DNA of 64,000 bases, from contig JACOMS010000001.1 of NCBI GenBank assembly GCA_014324115.1, forward strand, positions 1-64,000, given 5' to 3'. The first letter of the stretch is position 1; each line of letters opens with the position of its first letter. Positions 8,870-18,433 of this stretch are shown in pieces. The notes under the pieces were generated by a model. The model saw nothing but the letters and a program-made list of their open reading frames with translations, had not been told where the DNA came from and searched no databases. The translations under genes were made by a program, and so were the position numbers. The DNA is from Hyphomonadaceae bacterium. GTDB taxonomy: Bacteria; Pseudomonadota; Alphaproteobacteria; Caulobacterales; Maricaulaceae.

Positions 8870-8907
8870 AATAACAAATCTGTTATTACTGAAGAAACTG
8901 TAGTAAT
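8870..8907. promoter_or_regulatory. Two overlapping inverted repeats between pepA and ppk2
   Basis: AATAAC (8870-8875) pairs with GTTATT (8882-8887) across six bases, and ATTACT (8885-8890) pairs with AGTAAT (8902-8907) across eleven. They sit in the 154-bp divergent promoter region. Operator function is inferred from position and symmetry only. Confidence 0.35.
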
Positions 8908-8956
8908 GTCATCGTATGGATGTGACCCCGCCGTGATGACTTGGCCAGGAGGTTTT

Positions 8957-9784
8957 ATGGAACGCACTTGTATCTTGCCCGAAGACCTGATCGCGCGATA
9001 TCGCGTTACGGATGCGGATAATTTTGTTCTCGCCGATCATCCCACCCGGCCTGATCTCTGGCCCGACAAGGACGTCGCCAAGGATGTTCAGCGTGAGAAC
9101 GCGCGCGCCATTGGCGACCTGGCGCACAGACTTTACGGTGAGAGACACCGGAGTGTCCTGATTATTTTTCAGGGCATGGATACATCCGGCAAGGACAGTG
9201 CGACCAAGTCCTGCTTTGAGTATACACCACCGCTGAATGTCCTGGTTGCCGCCTTCAAGGCACCGGACCGGGAGGATCTGGCCCATGATTATCTTTGGCG
9301 CATCCACAAACACGCCCCGAAAAGAGGGCATATAACGGTGTTTAACCGTTCCCATTACGAAGATGTCCTCGTGGTCAGGGTCCGCAACCTTGTACCTGTT
9401 GATCGGGTTGAGCAGCGTTATGACCAGATCAATGATTTCGAACGTCTGCTTTACGAGAACGGGACAATCATCCTGAAATTCATGCTGCACATGTCATATG
9501 AAACCCAGGGGGAAAGATTGAGAGAACGCCTGATGGAGCCGGACAAGCTCTGGAAATTTAATCCCGATGACCTCAAGGACCGCAAGCTGTGGCCGGATTT
9601 TATGGAGGCTTATGAAAGGATGGTACGTCGCACATCCACACACTACGCGCCTTGGCATATCATACCGGTGGACAGCCGCTCGCGCCGCGGTGCGATCATA
9701 TCATCAATTGTACGATACACGCTGGAACAGATGAACCCGCAATATCCGCAACCGGAAATAGACCCGGAAGGCTATAAAATCTGA
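8957..9784 (+). CDS. ppk2: Polyphosphate kinase 2 family phosphotransferase
   Basis: About 275 residues, a one-domain PPK2. Walker A is FQGMDTSGKDSATK and the second signature is HITVFNRSHYEDVLVVRV, with RYDQINDFERLL and the lid-region YETQGERLRERL. These enzymes move phosphate between polyphosphate and nucleotides; the sequence resembles the polyphosphate:nucleotide phosphotransferase subgroup, but AMP versus ADP preference cannot be read directly. ATG 8957 is preceded by AGGAGG at ideal spacing, so the longer track start (8906) is rejected. Divergent from pepA. Confidence 0.88.
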   Translation: MERTCILPEDLIARYRVTDADNFVLADHPTRPDLWPDKDVAKDVQRENARAIGDLAHRLYGERHRSVLIIFQGMDTSGKDSATKSCFEYTPPLNVLVAAFKAPDREDLAHDYLWRIHKHAPKRGHITVFNRSHYEDVLVVRVRNLVPVDRVEQRYDQINDFERLLYENGTIILKFMLHMSYETQGERLRERLMEPDKLWKFNPDDLKDRKLWPDFMEAYERMVRRTSTHYAPWHIIPVDSRSRRGAIISSIVRYTLEQMNPQYPQPEIDPEGYKI

Positions 9785-9796
9785 ACTATCCCGGGA

Positions 9797-9812
9797 CGCC
9801 GTACGAACGGCG
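9797..9812. terminator. Small hairpin between convergent ppk2 and aminotransferase genes
   Basis: CGCCGT-ACGA-ACGGCG forms a perfect 6-bp stem with a 4-base loop, 12 bp after the ppk2 stop. No T-run follows, so intrinsic termination is doubtful. Its position between convergent genes suits a transcript-end structure. Confidence 0.3.
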
Positions 9813-9849
9813 CACTTTCCGGCTCCATTCGTCCTGTGTTTTGTTTGGA

Positions 9850-11034
9850 TTAGAGCACTTCCAGGATTGCGTCGGCGAATTGGGGGATGGTTTTGAGGTT
9901 TGCCCCGGCTATGTTGATGCGTGCCGAGTCAGTCATGTAAATGGATTTTTTGCGCAAGGCACGAACCTGATCCTTTGACAGGCCCAGCATTGAGAACATA
10001 CCGTTTTGTTCACGAACGGCGCGGGCTATGACCTCGCCGCCCTGGACATTGAGCGCCTCGGACAATGTAACCCGCAGATCGCTTATGCGGGTCTGCATTT
10101 CGTCAAGCTCGTCAGCCCACATTTGGCGCAAGTCCCTGTCGCCCAGGATTCGTGCCACGAGCGCGGCACCGTGATCCGGCGGCATGGAGACCAGCCTGCG
10201 CTGAACGAGGCCCAGCTCGCTCTGGACAATGTCGGCCTGTTCAGGTGTTTCGGCCAATATGAGTGCCATGCCGACGCGTTCCTTGTAGACCGCAAAATTC
10301 TTGGAACAGGAAATGCCGGAAAGCACGTTTGGCAGTGTTGCCACCACCTTGCGCAGGCCGTACAGGTCCGTCTCAAGGCCGTGGCCCAACCCGGCATAGG
10401 CGAGGTCAATAAAGGGCACCAGCCCGCGGTCCGCCATCAGATCTGTAACCGTATCCCACTGTTCATGGGTCAAATCGGCCCCGCTTGGATTGTGGCAACA
10501 GCCATGCAAAAGAATGACATCGCCCGACCTGGCTCCCGTCGAAACCGTGTCCATCATGGCATCAAAATCTACGCTCAGCGTCTCCTTGTTGTAGTAGGGA
10601 TACGATGCAAGACCGAGGCCGACAGATTCGAGCATGGGTATATGGTTTGCCCAGGTCGGTGTACTGACCCAGACCGTGGCCTGTGGACTGGCCGCCTTGA
10701 TCACCTCGACGCAGAGGCGAAGGGCACCAGACCCGCCCACGCCCTGGGCTGTGGCGATGCGGTCACCGGCGGGATGATTGTCGCCCAGGATCAAATCGGT
10801 CATCAGACGACGGAATTCCATATTGCCACTGGTCGAAACATAGGATTTGGTTATTTCCTCGTGATGGTAAAGCGCTTCGGCCTGTTTCACGGCACGCATA
10901 ATCGGTGTGGCCCCGTCATCGGTTTTGTAGACCCCGACACCAAGGTCGATTTTATTCGGGTTTGTGTCGGCCTTGGCTACCTGCATAAGGGCAATGATGG
11001 CATCAGGTTCGCATTGCGTCAGCGTATCAAACAT
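9850..11034 (-). CDS. tyrB: Aspartate/aromatic-amino-acid aminotransferase
   Basis: 394 residues, a class I PLP aminotransferase of the AspC/TyrB branch. It begins with the typical PDAIIALMQVAKADTNP and KIDLGVGVYK, has HGCCHNPSGADLT, FIDLAYAGLGHGL, and the PLP-lysine context SGISCSKNFAVYKERVG. It transfers amino groups between aspartate or aromatic amino acids and 2-oxoacids. The AspC/TyrB distinction cannot be settled from sequence alone; the nearby pterin dehydratase is weak support for an aromatic role. AGGAGT precedes the ATG. The long plus-strand ORF here (10006-11115) is a shadow. Confidence 0.82.
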   Translation of the reverse strand: MFDTLTQCEPDAIIALMQVAKADTNPNKIDLGVGVYKTDDGATPIMRAVKQAEALYHHEEITKSYVSTSGNMEFRRLMTDLILGDNHPAGDRIATAQGVGGSGALRLCVEVIKAASPQATVWVSTPTWANHIPMLESVGLGLASYPYYNKETLSVDFDAMMDTVSTGARSGDVILLHGCCHNPSGADLTHEQWDTVTDLMADRGLVPFIDLAYAGLGHGLETDLYGLRKVVATLPNVLSGISCSKNFAVYKERVGMALILAETPEQADIVQSELGLVQRRLVSMPPDHGAALVARILGDRDLRQMWADELDEMQTRISDLRVTLSEALNVQGGEVIARAVREQNGMFSMLGLSKDQVRALRKKSIYMTDSARINIAGANLKTIPQFADAILEVL

Positions 11035-11111
11035 CGGTTCACTCCTGTTTCAGATTCGAGCACACTATCCCATGTAAAACTCAATGAAAAGGGGCATTTT
11101 CGAGTTTTGGC

Positions 11112-11139
11112 TTGAACACCGGGGTTTGACCCCTAGTAT
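11112..11139 (+). promoter_or_regulatory. Candidate sigma70-type promoter of the symporter gene
   Basis: TTGAAC (11112-11117) and TAGTAT (11134-11139) are separated by 16 bases, and AGGAG plus the ATG (11168) follow directly. The position agrees with the chosen start; strength unproven. Confidence 0.4.
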
Positions 11140-11167
11140 CGCGAAGGCTTCGGGAGGAGAATGGTTC

Positions 11168-12634
11168 ATGGACTTCGCTGAAAATGCAATCAAATGGATA
11201 AATTCACAAGTCTGGGGTATTCCCATGTTGGGGCTATTATTGCTGACCGGGCTTTACCTGACCGTCGGTTTGCGCTTTCTATCCATTATCCGCGTGCCCC
11301 ACGGCTTCAAACAGCTGTTCAGGAAACGATCCGATGCCGAACAAGCCGAAGGCGAGGTCACCCCCTTCGCAGCTCTGATGACAGCCCTGTGCTCAACTGT
11401 CGGAACGGGCAATATCGCGGGTGTTGCCGCGGCCATCGCGATTGGTGGCCCGGGTGCTGTGTTCTGGATGTGGATTACGGCGATTGTCGGCACGGCAACC
11501 AAATTTTCCGAAGGTGTGCTGGCCGTGCATTACCGCGAAATTGATGCCAACGGGAACCGTGTCGGCGGTCCCATGTATTATATAAAAAACGGACTGGGTC
11601 ACAAATGGATCTGGCTGGCCGTGCTGTTTGCGTTTTTCGGCTTCTTTGCCGCCCTGGGAACAGGTGCATCCATTCAGTCCAATTCTGTCGCTGATGCTCT
11701 CAGGGATCAGTATAATATCAGCCCGTTGGCCACAGCGGTGCTTCTGGCAGGTGCTGCGGCGGCTGTGATCATTGGCGGTATCCGGCGCATCGGTACCGTT
11801 GCCGCTGCCGTCATGCCTGTTATGGCTCTCGCCTATATTTCTGCCGGATTACTCGTGATTATTTTGAATATCAGTTCCGTTCCAGGCGCGTTCGCGCTCA
11901 TTTTCAAAAGCGCCTTTGGCATGCAAAGCGCCGGTACGGGGATTTCCATCGGTCTTTTAATACTGGCGATGGAGAAAGGTGTTGCGCGCGGGATCTTCTC
12001 CAACGAGGCCGGACAGGGCTCTGCGCCGATTGCCCACGCTGCGGCCCGGAACAATGACCCGGTCAATCAGGGCAGTATTGCCATGCTCGGCACGATCATT
12101 GATACGCTGATTGTCTGTACGATCACGGCGCTGGTCATTCTGACCTCGGGGGTTGTGACAACAAATTGTCTGGCCGGGCCTGAGACATTGGAAGTTCTTT
12201 TGTCCGGCGCCCAACCGCCCGGATGTGATACGGGTGCGCCCCTGACGGCTGCTGCGTTTGACTCTGTGTTAAGCGGGGTCGGCGGCCACATTGTCGCCAT
12301 TGGGCTGACCGTCTTTGCCTTTACCACCATCCTCGGCTGGTCCTACTACGGGGAGCGGTGCGCGACCTTCCTGTTTTCGGAAAAAATTATTCCGGCATAT
12401 CGTATTCTGTGGATTATCACGGTGTTCCTGTCGGCGGCGGCCATCGCGCTGGAAGACCAGATCGGGAATATCGTCAACCTGTTCTGGCTCATGGCCGATA
12501 CGCTTACGGGCCTGATGGCTGCACCGAACCTTGTCGGTCTTGTCCTGCTCTCGCCGATTGTGTTCAAAATGGCGCGGGAGTATTTCAGTCGCGAAAAAGT
12601 CGCCGGAGATATCATCACCCCGGCACCCCCCTAG
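11168..12634 (+). CDS. Alanine/glycine:cation symporter (AGCS) family protein
   Basis: About 488 residues with ten or more hydrophobic segments. Family hallmarks include PFAALMTALCSTVGTGNIAG, GPGAVFWMWITAIVGTATKF, GGPMYYIKNGLG, and GIFSNEAGQGSAPIAHAAA. Members import alanine or glycine with sodium across the inner membrane. The start at ATG 11168 is supported by AGGAG seven bases upstream; the longer track start would put a promoter-like sequence inside the gene. Divergent from the aminotransferase. Confidence 0.88.
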   Translation: MDFAENAIKWINSQVWGIPMLGLLLLTGLYLTVGLRFLSIIRVPHGFKQLFRKRSDAEQAEGEVTPFAALMTALCSTVGTGNIAGVAAAIAIGGPGAVFWMWITAIVGTATKFSEGVLAVHYREIDANGNRVGGPMYYIKNGLGHKWIWLAVLFAFFGFFAALGTGASIQSNSVADALRDQYNISPLATAVLLAGAAAAVIIGGIRRIGTVAAAVMPVMALAYISAGLLVIILNISSVPGAFALIFKSAFGMQSAGTGISIGLLILAMEKGVARGIFSNEAGQGSAPIAHAAARNNDPVNQGSIAMLGTIIDTLIVCTITALVILTSGVVTTNCLAGPETLEVLLSGAQPPGCDTGAPLTAAAFDSVLSGVGGHIVAIGLTVFAFTTILGWSYYGERCATFLFSEKIIPAYRILWIITVFLSAAAIALEDQIGNIVNLFWLMADTLTGLMAAPNLVGLVLLSPIVFKMAREYFSREKVAGDIITPAPP

Positions 12635-12794
12635 GCCGAACGGGCAGGGTGCAACACAGCCGGAGCCGCGAATGACCGTCAAAATCCATAGGCAACGGCA
12701 TGAAGGACCTTGTCAATATGTGTTGTTGTTGCATCAATCCCGGATTTCGGGAAAACCAAGGCATGATAAACAAATATGATTTATGGAGAAAATT

Positions 12795-13076
12795 ATGGAT
12801 ACTTTAAATCCGGCGGATGTCGCATCAGATCTCCCGGGCTGGACCGGCGGGGATAACTCTATTACGAAAAGTTTCAAATTCGAGGACTTTGCCGAAGCTT
12901 TTGGTTTCATGACACAGATCGCGATTGTTGCCGACCGTATGGACCATCATCCGGAATGGTTTAACGTCTATAACCGGGTCGACATCACACTCACCACCCA
13001 TGACGCAGGCGGTGTGACAGAGAAGGATGTGACGCTTGCCAAGGCCATGGAAAAGGCTGTCGGCCAAATTACATAA
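12795..13076 (+). CDS. phhB: 4a-hydroxytetrahydrobiopterin dehydratase
   Basis: About 93 residues. The family core [20 protein letters not shown] holds the active-site histidine pair, followed by [11 protein letters not shown]. The enzyme dehydrates the 4a-carbinolamine pterin made by aromatic amino-acid hydroxylases; stand-alone PCD proteins can also have pterin-independent roles. No phenylalanine hydroxylase is in the window. ATG 12795 is chosen because GGAG sits six bases upstream of it, inside the longer track ORF starting at 12783. Its stop overlaps the stop of the convergent MBL gene by 8 bp. Confidence 0.88.
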   Translation: MDTLNPADVASDLPGWTGGDNSITKSFKFEDFAEAFGFMTQIAIVADRMDHHPEWFNVYNRVDITLTTHDAGGVTEKDVTLAKAMEKAVGQIT

Positions 13077-13770
13077 TTCCGGATGCCCGGGGCTTTGAGC
13101 GGGTAATTACAGCGTCGCCCACGAAGGGATTGTCCGCTCGCTCGGCCCCGAACGTGCTCATGGGCCCGTGGCCGGGAATAAAGCGCATATCCCCGCCGAG
13201 CGGCCAGAGCTTGTCCGTGATGCTGTTCAACAGATCCTGATGGTTGCTTTTCGGGAAATCCGTGCGGCCGATTGAGCCGCGAAACAGGACATCCCCGACA
13301 AAAGTGATCTTAAGAGTCCGACTGTAGATGATCACATGCCCGGGCGTATGGCCAGGTGTATGCAGAACAGTAAAATCGTAGTTCCCCAGTGTAAGGGTTT
13401 CCTTGTCTTCAAGATAGCGATCCGGCGTAACGTTTTTACCCTGTCCCGCATGGCCGTAAAGTGCCCAGCTTTCCTCGATCAGGTCAAGCCAGAACTGATC
13501 ATCCCTGTGCGGACCGATAATCGGAATACCCAGCGCGTCGCGTATGTCTTTCGCGCCGCCGGCATGGTCAAGGTGACCGTGGGTCAACCACATTTCCCGG
13601 AGCGTTACGCCGAGCTCCCCGGCCGTACTCATCAGCTTGTCAGCCTCACCACCGGGGTCAACGAGAACGCCCTCCATGGTGGCGCGGTCCCATGCTAAAG
13701 TGCAATTCTGCTGGAACGGTGTGACGGGTATGACCCGCAGGTCCAGTCCGGTTTCGCCTGATTCATTCAT
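13069..13770 (-). CDS. MBL-fold metallo-hydrolase (glyoxalase II-like)
   Basis: About 233 residues. The metallo-beta-lactamase zinc motif is [12 protein letters not shown], with [29 protein letters not shown] and [12 protein letters not shown] downstream. This matches the short glyoxalase II-like family in which N-terminal [13 protein letters not shown] is typical. These proteins hydrolyse thioesters or remain uncharacterised; the substrate is not predictable. ATG 13770 is preferred to the GTG three codons upstream, without strong ribosome-binding support for either. Confidence 0.82.
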   Translation of the reverse strand: MNESGETGLDLRVIPVTPFQQNCTLAWDRATMEGVLVDPGGEADKLMSTAGELGVTLREMWLTHGHLDHAGGAKDIRDALGIPIIGPHRDDQFWLDLIEESWALYGHAGQGKNVTPDRYLEDKETLTLGNYDFTVLHTPGHTPGHVIIYSRTLKITFVGDVLFRGSIGRTDFPKSNHQDLLNSITDKLWPLGGDMRFIPGHGPMSTFGAERADNPFVGDAVITRSKPRASGIM

Positions 13771-13886
13771 GTTGCGCACATCCAGTTCAAGTTTGGGCCA
13801 CAGGCTATACAGGTATATCAGTATATCAGCTTGTCAATTTAATGGGCTGTTTCCCTTAATTTTACGGCCCTCATTTTTCCGGGGTT

Positions 13887-15365
13887 TCACAAAAGCCTGT
13901 CCCTGATGTAGTTGACCAATCGGGCCTGCGGAATGGTTTCCTGCGCCGGGCGCGTGGATTTCCATTCCTCATTCGACTGGATTACCCTAGCCATTTCCGC
14001 ACCGCAATATAGATCCTTGATTGTGACGGTGCCGACTTTGTGTTCATCACTGCCCATCAGGACAACAAACTGCATGTTTCTGCGATCAGCATATTTCATC
14101 TGCCTCGTGACATTACCTGACCCGACATAAACTTCCGCGCGGATACCGCTTTCACGCAACCGATCGGCCAACTGGAAATATTCCGGCATCAGCCCCCTGT
14201 CGAAGGTGCAGATCAAAACCGGCGGGAGAACTTTCGTCTTGAGGGCATGCAAGCGCTCCAGGGCCGAAAGAAAACGCGACACCCCAAAACTGAAACCGGT
14301 CGCGGGTACCGTCTGCCCGCGAAAGCGTGAGACAAGATCATCATAGCGCCCGCCCCCGCCGATGGATCCGACGCGTACCGGGTTCCCCTTTTTATCGCAA
14401 ATATCGGTCCGCAGTTCCGCTTCGAAGACGGGGCCTGTGTAGTAGCCCAATCCGCGCACGACAGAGGTATCGAAACTCACCTGGGTTGGGCCAAATCCGG
14501 TTGCAGTCAAAAGCCTGTCGATTTCGTTGAGTTCATCACAGCCTTCACGCCCGCGATATGTTTGTCCGATCAGACGATCCAGTGTGGACAGTGTGGTCGT
14601 GCGATCCCGGTCCGGCAGAGCTGTAAACTCCAGAACAGCCTGAATGGCGTCCGGCGCCAATCCGGCCCCTTCGGTGTAATCACCGCTTTCATCCTTACGC
14701 CCGCTGCCGAGAAGTGCCTCGACACCGTTCGGGCCGAGACGATCCAGTTTGTCGATGGCGCGCAGCACCCGCAGACGCTGTTCCAATCCGTCATCTGTAA
14801 GCGGGATTTCCGAGCGTTCAAGTATTCCGTCCAGCAATTTGCGGTTATTGACCCGAACTGCATATTGTCCCGTTTCAAGCCCCGCGGCTTCCATAATTTC
14901 AGCAGCCATCATGATCATTTCAGCATCGGCTACGGCTCCCGGTACGCCGACACTATCAGCGTCGCATTGCATGAATTGCCGGAACCGGCCCGGCCCCGGT
15001 TTCTCATTGCGGTATACGCTGCCGACCTGATAGCGGCGATAGGGGATGACCAGATCATTAAAGTTTTCCGCCACGAAGCGGGCGAGCGGCGCGGTCAGAT
15101 CATATCGCAAAGATAGCCATTGTTCATCGTCATCCCGCAGCGCGAACACACCCGTATTGGGCCGGTCTTCATCCGGGAGAAACTTACCGAGAGCATCGGC
15201 ATATTCGAAGGCCGGGGTCCGCAAGGGTTCGAATCCATGGGCTTCATAAACGGAAAAAGCCGCATCAATCAGTTGCCGCTCCGCGCGCAGGACCTGTCCC
15301 GACATGTCATCGAAACCCCTCGGGCGCCGGGCTTTGGGGCGTTGCGGCCTGTTTTTTCGCGCCAT
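13887..15365 (-). CDS. hisS: Histidyl-tRNA synthetase
   Basis: About 492 residues. Class II synthetase motifs are present: LRYDLTAPLARFVAEN (motif 1/2 region), RRYQVGSVYRNEKPGPGR (motif 2), RGLGYYTGPVFE (histidine A signature), GGGRYDDLVSRF and ATGFSFGVSRFL (motif 3). The C-terminal anticodon-binding domain includes AEVYVGSGNVTRQMKYADRR. The track ORF is extended by 30 residues; ATG 15365, starting MARKNRPQRPKARRPRG, is preferred. Divergent from the Nudix gene. Confidence 0.93.
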   Translation of the reverse strand: MARKNRPQRPKARRPRGFDDMSGQVLRAERQLIDAAFSVYEAHGFEPLRTPAFEYADALGKFLPDEDRPNTGVFALRDDDEQWLSLRYDLTAPLARFVAENFNDLVIPYRRYQVGSVYRNEKPGPGRFRQFMQCDADSVGVPGAVADAEMIMMAAEIMEAAGLETGQYAVRVNNRKLLDGILERSEIPLTDDGLEQRLRVLRAIDKLDRLGPNGVEALLGSGRKDESGDYTEGAGLAPDAIQAVLEFTALPDRDRTTTLSTLDRLIGQTYRGREGCDELNEIDRLLTATGFGPTQVSFDTSVVRGLGYYTGPVFEAELRTDICDKKGNPVRVGSIGGGGRYDDLVSRFRGQTVPATGFSFGVSRFLSALERLHALKTKVLPPVLICTFDRGLMPEYFQLADRLRESGIRAEVYVGSGNVTRQMKYADRRNMQFVVLMGSDEHKVGTVTIKDLYCGAEMARVIQSNEEWKSTRPAQETIPQARLVNYIRDRLL

Positions 15366-15447
15366 GATTTGCTTCGTTTTCCGGATTCCTGTATGGGCAC
15401 GGGTGTAGCGACGCTGTCTAACAGGAGCAATTCTGATTGGAAATACC

Positions 15448-16008
15448 ATGCTCAAAAACCATCCTGAAAATCCCTGGCAAATTCGCGGCGATAAAAAAAT
15501 TTACGACAATCCCTGGATCAGGGTGACAGAGTATGACGTCATCAATCCGGCGGGTGGCCGGAGCGACTATACCGTCGTGCACTTCAAAAATGTAGCCGTT
15601 GGTATCGTCGCTATTCAGGACAATCATATCTGGTTGGTGGGGCAAACACGCTTTCCATTCGGAGACTACTCATGGGAATTACCCAAGGGTGGAAGCCCAA
15701 AGGGAGAAAGTTCTGTAGAGACCGCTCGCAGGGAGCTCGGCGAGGAAGCCGGGCTGGCGGCTGAGGCCATGACACTGTTCATGCAAATGCGCGTGTCAAA
15801 TTCAGTCTGTGATGAACGGGCCGAGATTTTTATCGCCAAGGGACTATCTGAAGTCGAGGCAAAACCTGAAGATACCGAAGACATTATGGTACGAAAGGTG
15901 CCGCTTCAGGACTATTTTGATGAGGTTCTGGCGGGAAAGATAACGGATTCAATTACGGTCGCCGCCGCATACAAGCTGATGTATATTCGGGTGTCACCGG
16001 ACTCCTGA
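15448..16008 (+). CDS. Nudix hydrolase, ADP-ribose pyrophosphatase type
   Basis: 186 residues. The Nudix box reads GGSPKGESSVETARRELGEE then AGL, fitting G-x5-E-x7-REUxEExGU. The preceding YDVINPAGGRSDYTVVHF and the following EARAEIF-like segment (CDERAEIFIAKGL) match the NUDT5/ADP-ribose diphosphatase branch, which splits ADP-ribose to AMP and ribose 5-phosphate. Exact substrate uncertain. It reads toward the pxp operon 41 bp downstream. Confidence 0.82.
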   Translation: MLKNHPENPWQIRGDKKIYDNPWIRVTEYDVINPAGGRSDYTVVHFKNVAVGIVAIQDNHIWLVGQTRFPFGDYSWELPKGGSPKGESSVETARRELGEEAGLAAEAMTLFMQMRVSNSVCDERAEIFIAKGLSEVEAKPEDTEDIMVRKVPLQDYFDEVLAGKITDSITVAAAYKLMYIRVSPDS

Positions 16009-16049
16009 AGCGCATTGCAGGGACGGGAAAAAGAGTTATTGCACAGCTT

Positions 16050-16826
16050 ATGCCCTCAATTGATCTTAATGCTGATCTTGGAGAGTCTGGCACAAGGCCG
16101 GGCCTCGAACGGGAAACCTGCATTCTGGATTATGTCAGCTCCGCCAATATCGCCTGTGGCGGTCATGCGGGCGATCCGTACAGCATGAGTCTCATGATCA
16201 GGGCCTGCAAGGTAAAAGGCGTGGTTGTCGGCGCACACCCGGCCTATCCGGACCGGGCAAATTTCGGGCGCCGGTCCATGCATCCGGGTGCCGATATCAC
16301 GGCTGCCGACCTTCGCGTGACACTCGTGCGCCAGATACACACATTGATAGACATGGCCCGCGATCAGGACATGGACGTTGCTTATGTCAAGCCTCATGGG
16401 GCGCTCTACAATGATGCCGTTAAAAATCGGGAATTGGCCGATCTTCTGGTCGGAACTGTCAAAGCCGTTAATCCCGCCCTGTTATTCATGGGCGCTCCAA
16501 AATCGGAAATGACCTGGGCAGCCGAACGACACGTTTTGAAGTTTATTCCCGAGGGCTTTATTGACAGGCGCTACACCGATGAAGGACATCTTGTACCCCG
16601 TTCAAGGGCAGGCGCTGTTTTAGGCACGGTCGAGGGGCGCATGGGTCAGCTTGCAGATATTCTGGAGAGAAGCTGTGTCATGACCGACTCCGGTCGTGCC
16701 CTCAAGCTGGATGTGGCGACCCTGTGTCTTCATGGCGATAGTGACGGGGCCTTGGCGACGGCCGCCCGGGCCCGCAAAGTCATTAAACAGGCCGGGTATC
16801 AGATCAGGTCATTCATTCATGGTTAG
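16050..16826 (+). CDS. pxpA: 5-oxoprolinase subunit A
   Basis: 258 residues of the LamB/YcsF family. It starts with SIDLNADLGESG and contains SANIACGGHAGDPYSM, VVGAHPAYPDRANFGRRSM and YVKPHGALYNDA, all strongly conserved. PxpABC hydrolyses ATP to open 5-oxoproline to glutamate. It is the first of three tightly packed genes and overlaps pxpB by 8 bp. Confidence 0.93.
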   Translation: MPSIDLNADLGESGTRPGLERETCILDYVSSANIACGGHAGDPYSMSLMIRACKVKGVVVGAHPAYPDRANFGRRSMHPGADITAADLRVTLVRQIHTLIDMARDQDMDVAYVKPHGALYNDAVKNRELADLLVGTVKAVNPALLFMGAPKSEMTWAAERHVLKFIPEGFIDRRYTDEGHLVPRSRAGAVLGTVEGRMGQLADILERSCVMTDSGRALKLDVATLCLHGDSDGALATAARARKVIKQAGYQIRSFIHG

Positions 16827-17490
16827 ACCGCCGCAAATCATTCCCTACGGCGATTCTGCCCTGCTAATGCAGTTTATGAGCGACGGCTATTCCCGGGACG
16901 TGATCAGGACGGTTCAGGCTATGTCGAGCGAATTGCGGGCAGACCCGGACTGGATAGAAGTCGTATCCGGTTATGACAGCCTTTTACTGGAGTTTGACCC
17001 GCTCAAACTTGATCCGGTTGCAGCCGAGGGCAAGCTGATCAATCTGGTCAACGGGTTCAAACCGGGTCAGGTACCCACCGGGCGGCTTGTGGAAATTCCC
17101 GTTTATTACGGCGGAAAAGACGGCCCGGATATGCAGCTTATCATGGACGCTGCGGGATTGGGTGAGTCCGAGGTCATCAGCCTGCATAGCGCAAGGGAAT
17201 ATCTGGTGTGCATGATGGGTTTCATCCCTGGATTTGCGTTTCTTTCCGCCGCCCATGACAGGTTGTACCATCCGCGCCACGAAACGCCGCGCGGTCGTGT
17301 ACCCGCTGGGTCTGTCGGGATTGGCGGGTGGCAGACGGGTATTTACGGCCTGGAGAGTCCCGGCGGATGGCAGATTATAGGCCGGACAGATATCACTATT
17401 TTTGACGCGACCCGTGACGAGCCTTTCTATTTGTCCGCTGGAGACCGGGTGAAATTTGTTCCGGCTACCCGTGGGTCGGCAAAAGGCTGA
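16819..17490 (+). CDS. pxpB: 5-oxoprolinase subunit B
   Basis: About 223 residues (the track start is 41 codons too early). Signatures include IIPYGDSALLMQF, CMMGFIPGFAFLS, PRHETPRGRVPAGSVGI and TGIYGLESPGGWQIIGRT, typical of the KipI/PxpB family. PxpB and PxpC form the hydrolase unit that works with PxpA. The ATG at 16819 lies inside the 3' end of pxpA, implying coupled translation. Confidence 0.92.
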   Translation: MVRPPQIIPYGDSALLMQFMSDGYSRDVIRTVQAMSSELRADPDWIEVVSGYDSLLLEFDPLKLDPVAAEGKLINLVNGFKPGQVPTGRLVEIPVYYGGKDGPDMQLIMDAAGLGESEVISLHSAREYLVCMMGFIPGFAFLSAAHDRLYHPRHETPRGRVPAGSVGIGGWQTGIYGLESPGGWQIIGRTDITIFDATRDEPFYLSAGDRVKFVPATRGSAKG

Positions 17491-17495
17491 ATGCC

Positions 17496-18428
17496 ATGAT
17501 TGAGGTTCTTCAATCCGGTACCCGTGCGACCTTGCAGGACTCCGGTCGGCGCGGTCACCGTTCCCGGGGCATTCCCGCATCCGGTGCGGCGGATCGGTTG
17601 AGTTTTGCTGTGGCTAACTGGATGGTCGGTAATGTATGGAACACACCGGCTATCGAATGTGTGCTGGGTGGGCAGCATTTCCGCTTTCACCAGGACACAC
17701 TGATCGGTCTCGCCGGGGCGGAAATGTGGGCTCAGGTCAATGGACAGAATGTCACGAATTACACAGCTTTTCCCGTAGAAAAGGGTGATATTCTCACCTT
17801 GAGCTTTTCAAGGCAGGGGTGCCGGGCCTATATAACTGTTCCCGGCGGATTTAACGGCCATACGTTTCTGGGCAGTGTTTCGACCTATCTTCCGGCCGGA
17901 CTGGGCGGAATTGAGGGTCGGGCGCTCAAGGTCGGTGATCATTTCCAAATCCATCCGGTTAAACGCAATCCGCGCAAACTGCCACCGGGCTACAGGGCGA
18001 CCTTTTCAAACCATATTGTTCTACGCACACGACCCGGCCCGGAGTTTGAAGATTTGACACAGGAAAGTCAGCGCCACCTGTTTATCAATCCTTTTATCGC
18101 AACGCGGAACACGAATCGTATGGGCGCACGGCTCAGGGGCAACCGCATCAGCATGCGTACCTATGAGGATATGACGAGTGGTCCGTTGTTGCCGGGTACG
18201 CTTCAGGTCCCGGCAGACTCACAACCTGTACTTGCCATGACAGATGCCCATTGCACCGGGGGTTATCCCCGTGTCCTGCAGGTTATTACCGCGGATTACT
18301 GGTTGCTTGGACAGGTGCGACCGGGCTCAAAAGTCAGTTTTCAGCGCTGTTTCTCCCGTGACGCCATTGATATCCTCAAGCGCCGGACCGCCTTTTACCG
18401 CAGCCTTATGGACGGGTTTTCATTCTGA
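17496..18428 (+). CDS. pxpC: 5-oxoprolinase subunit C (biotin-dependent carboxyltransferase-like)
   Basis: 310 residues of the KipA/PxpC family. The N-terminus IEVLQSGTRATLQDSGRRG, the GIPASGAADRLSF segment, and the C-terminal LAMTDAHCTGGYPRVLQV are diagnostic. It begins six bases after the pxpB stop. Old annotations call it an allophanate hydrolase subunit; the operon context makes 5-oxoprolinase the better call. Confidence 0.92.
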   Translation: MIEVLQSGTRATLQDSGRRGHRSRGIPASGAADRLSFAVANWMVGNVWNTPAIECVLGGQHFRFHQDTLIGLAGAEMWAQVNGQNVTNYTAFPVEKGDILTLSFSRQGCRAYITVPGGFNGHTFLGSVSTYLPAGLGGIEGRALKVGDHFQIHPVKRNPRKLPPGYRATFSNHIVLRTRPGPEFEDLTQESQRHLFINPFIATRNTNRMGARLRGNRISMRTYEDMTSGPLLPGTLQVPADSQPVLAMTDAHCTGGYPRVLQVITADYWLLGQVRPGSKVSFQRCFSRDAIDILKRRTAFYRSLMDGFSF

Positions 18429-18433
18429 TTTCC

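Noticed and set aside
10006-11115. 369-residue plus-strand ORF
   Set aside because: Antisense to the aminotransferase with its PLP-lysine motif; shadow.
15231-15250. GGGTTCGAATCC, resembling a tRNA T-arm
   Set aside because: Sits inside the hisS coding region and has no cloverleaf around it.
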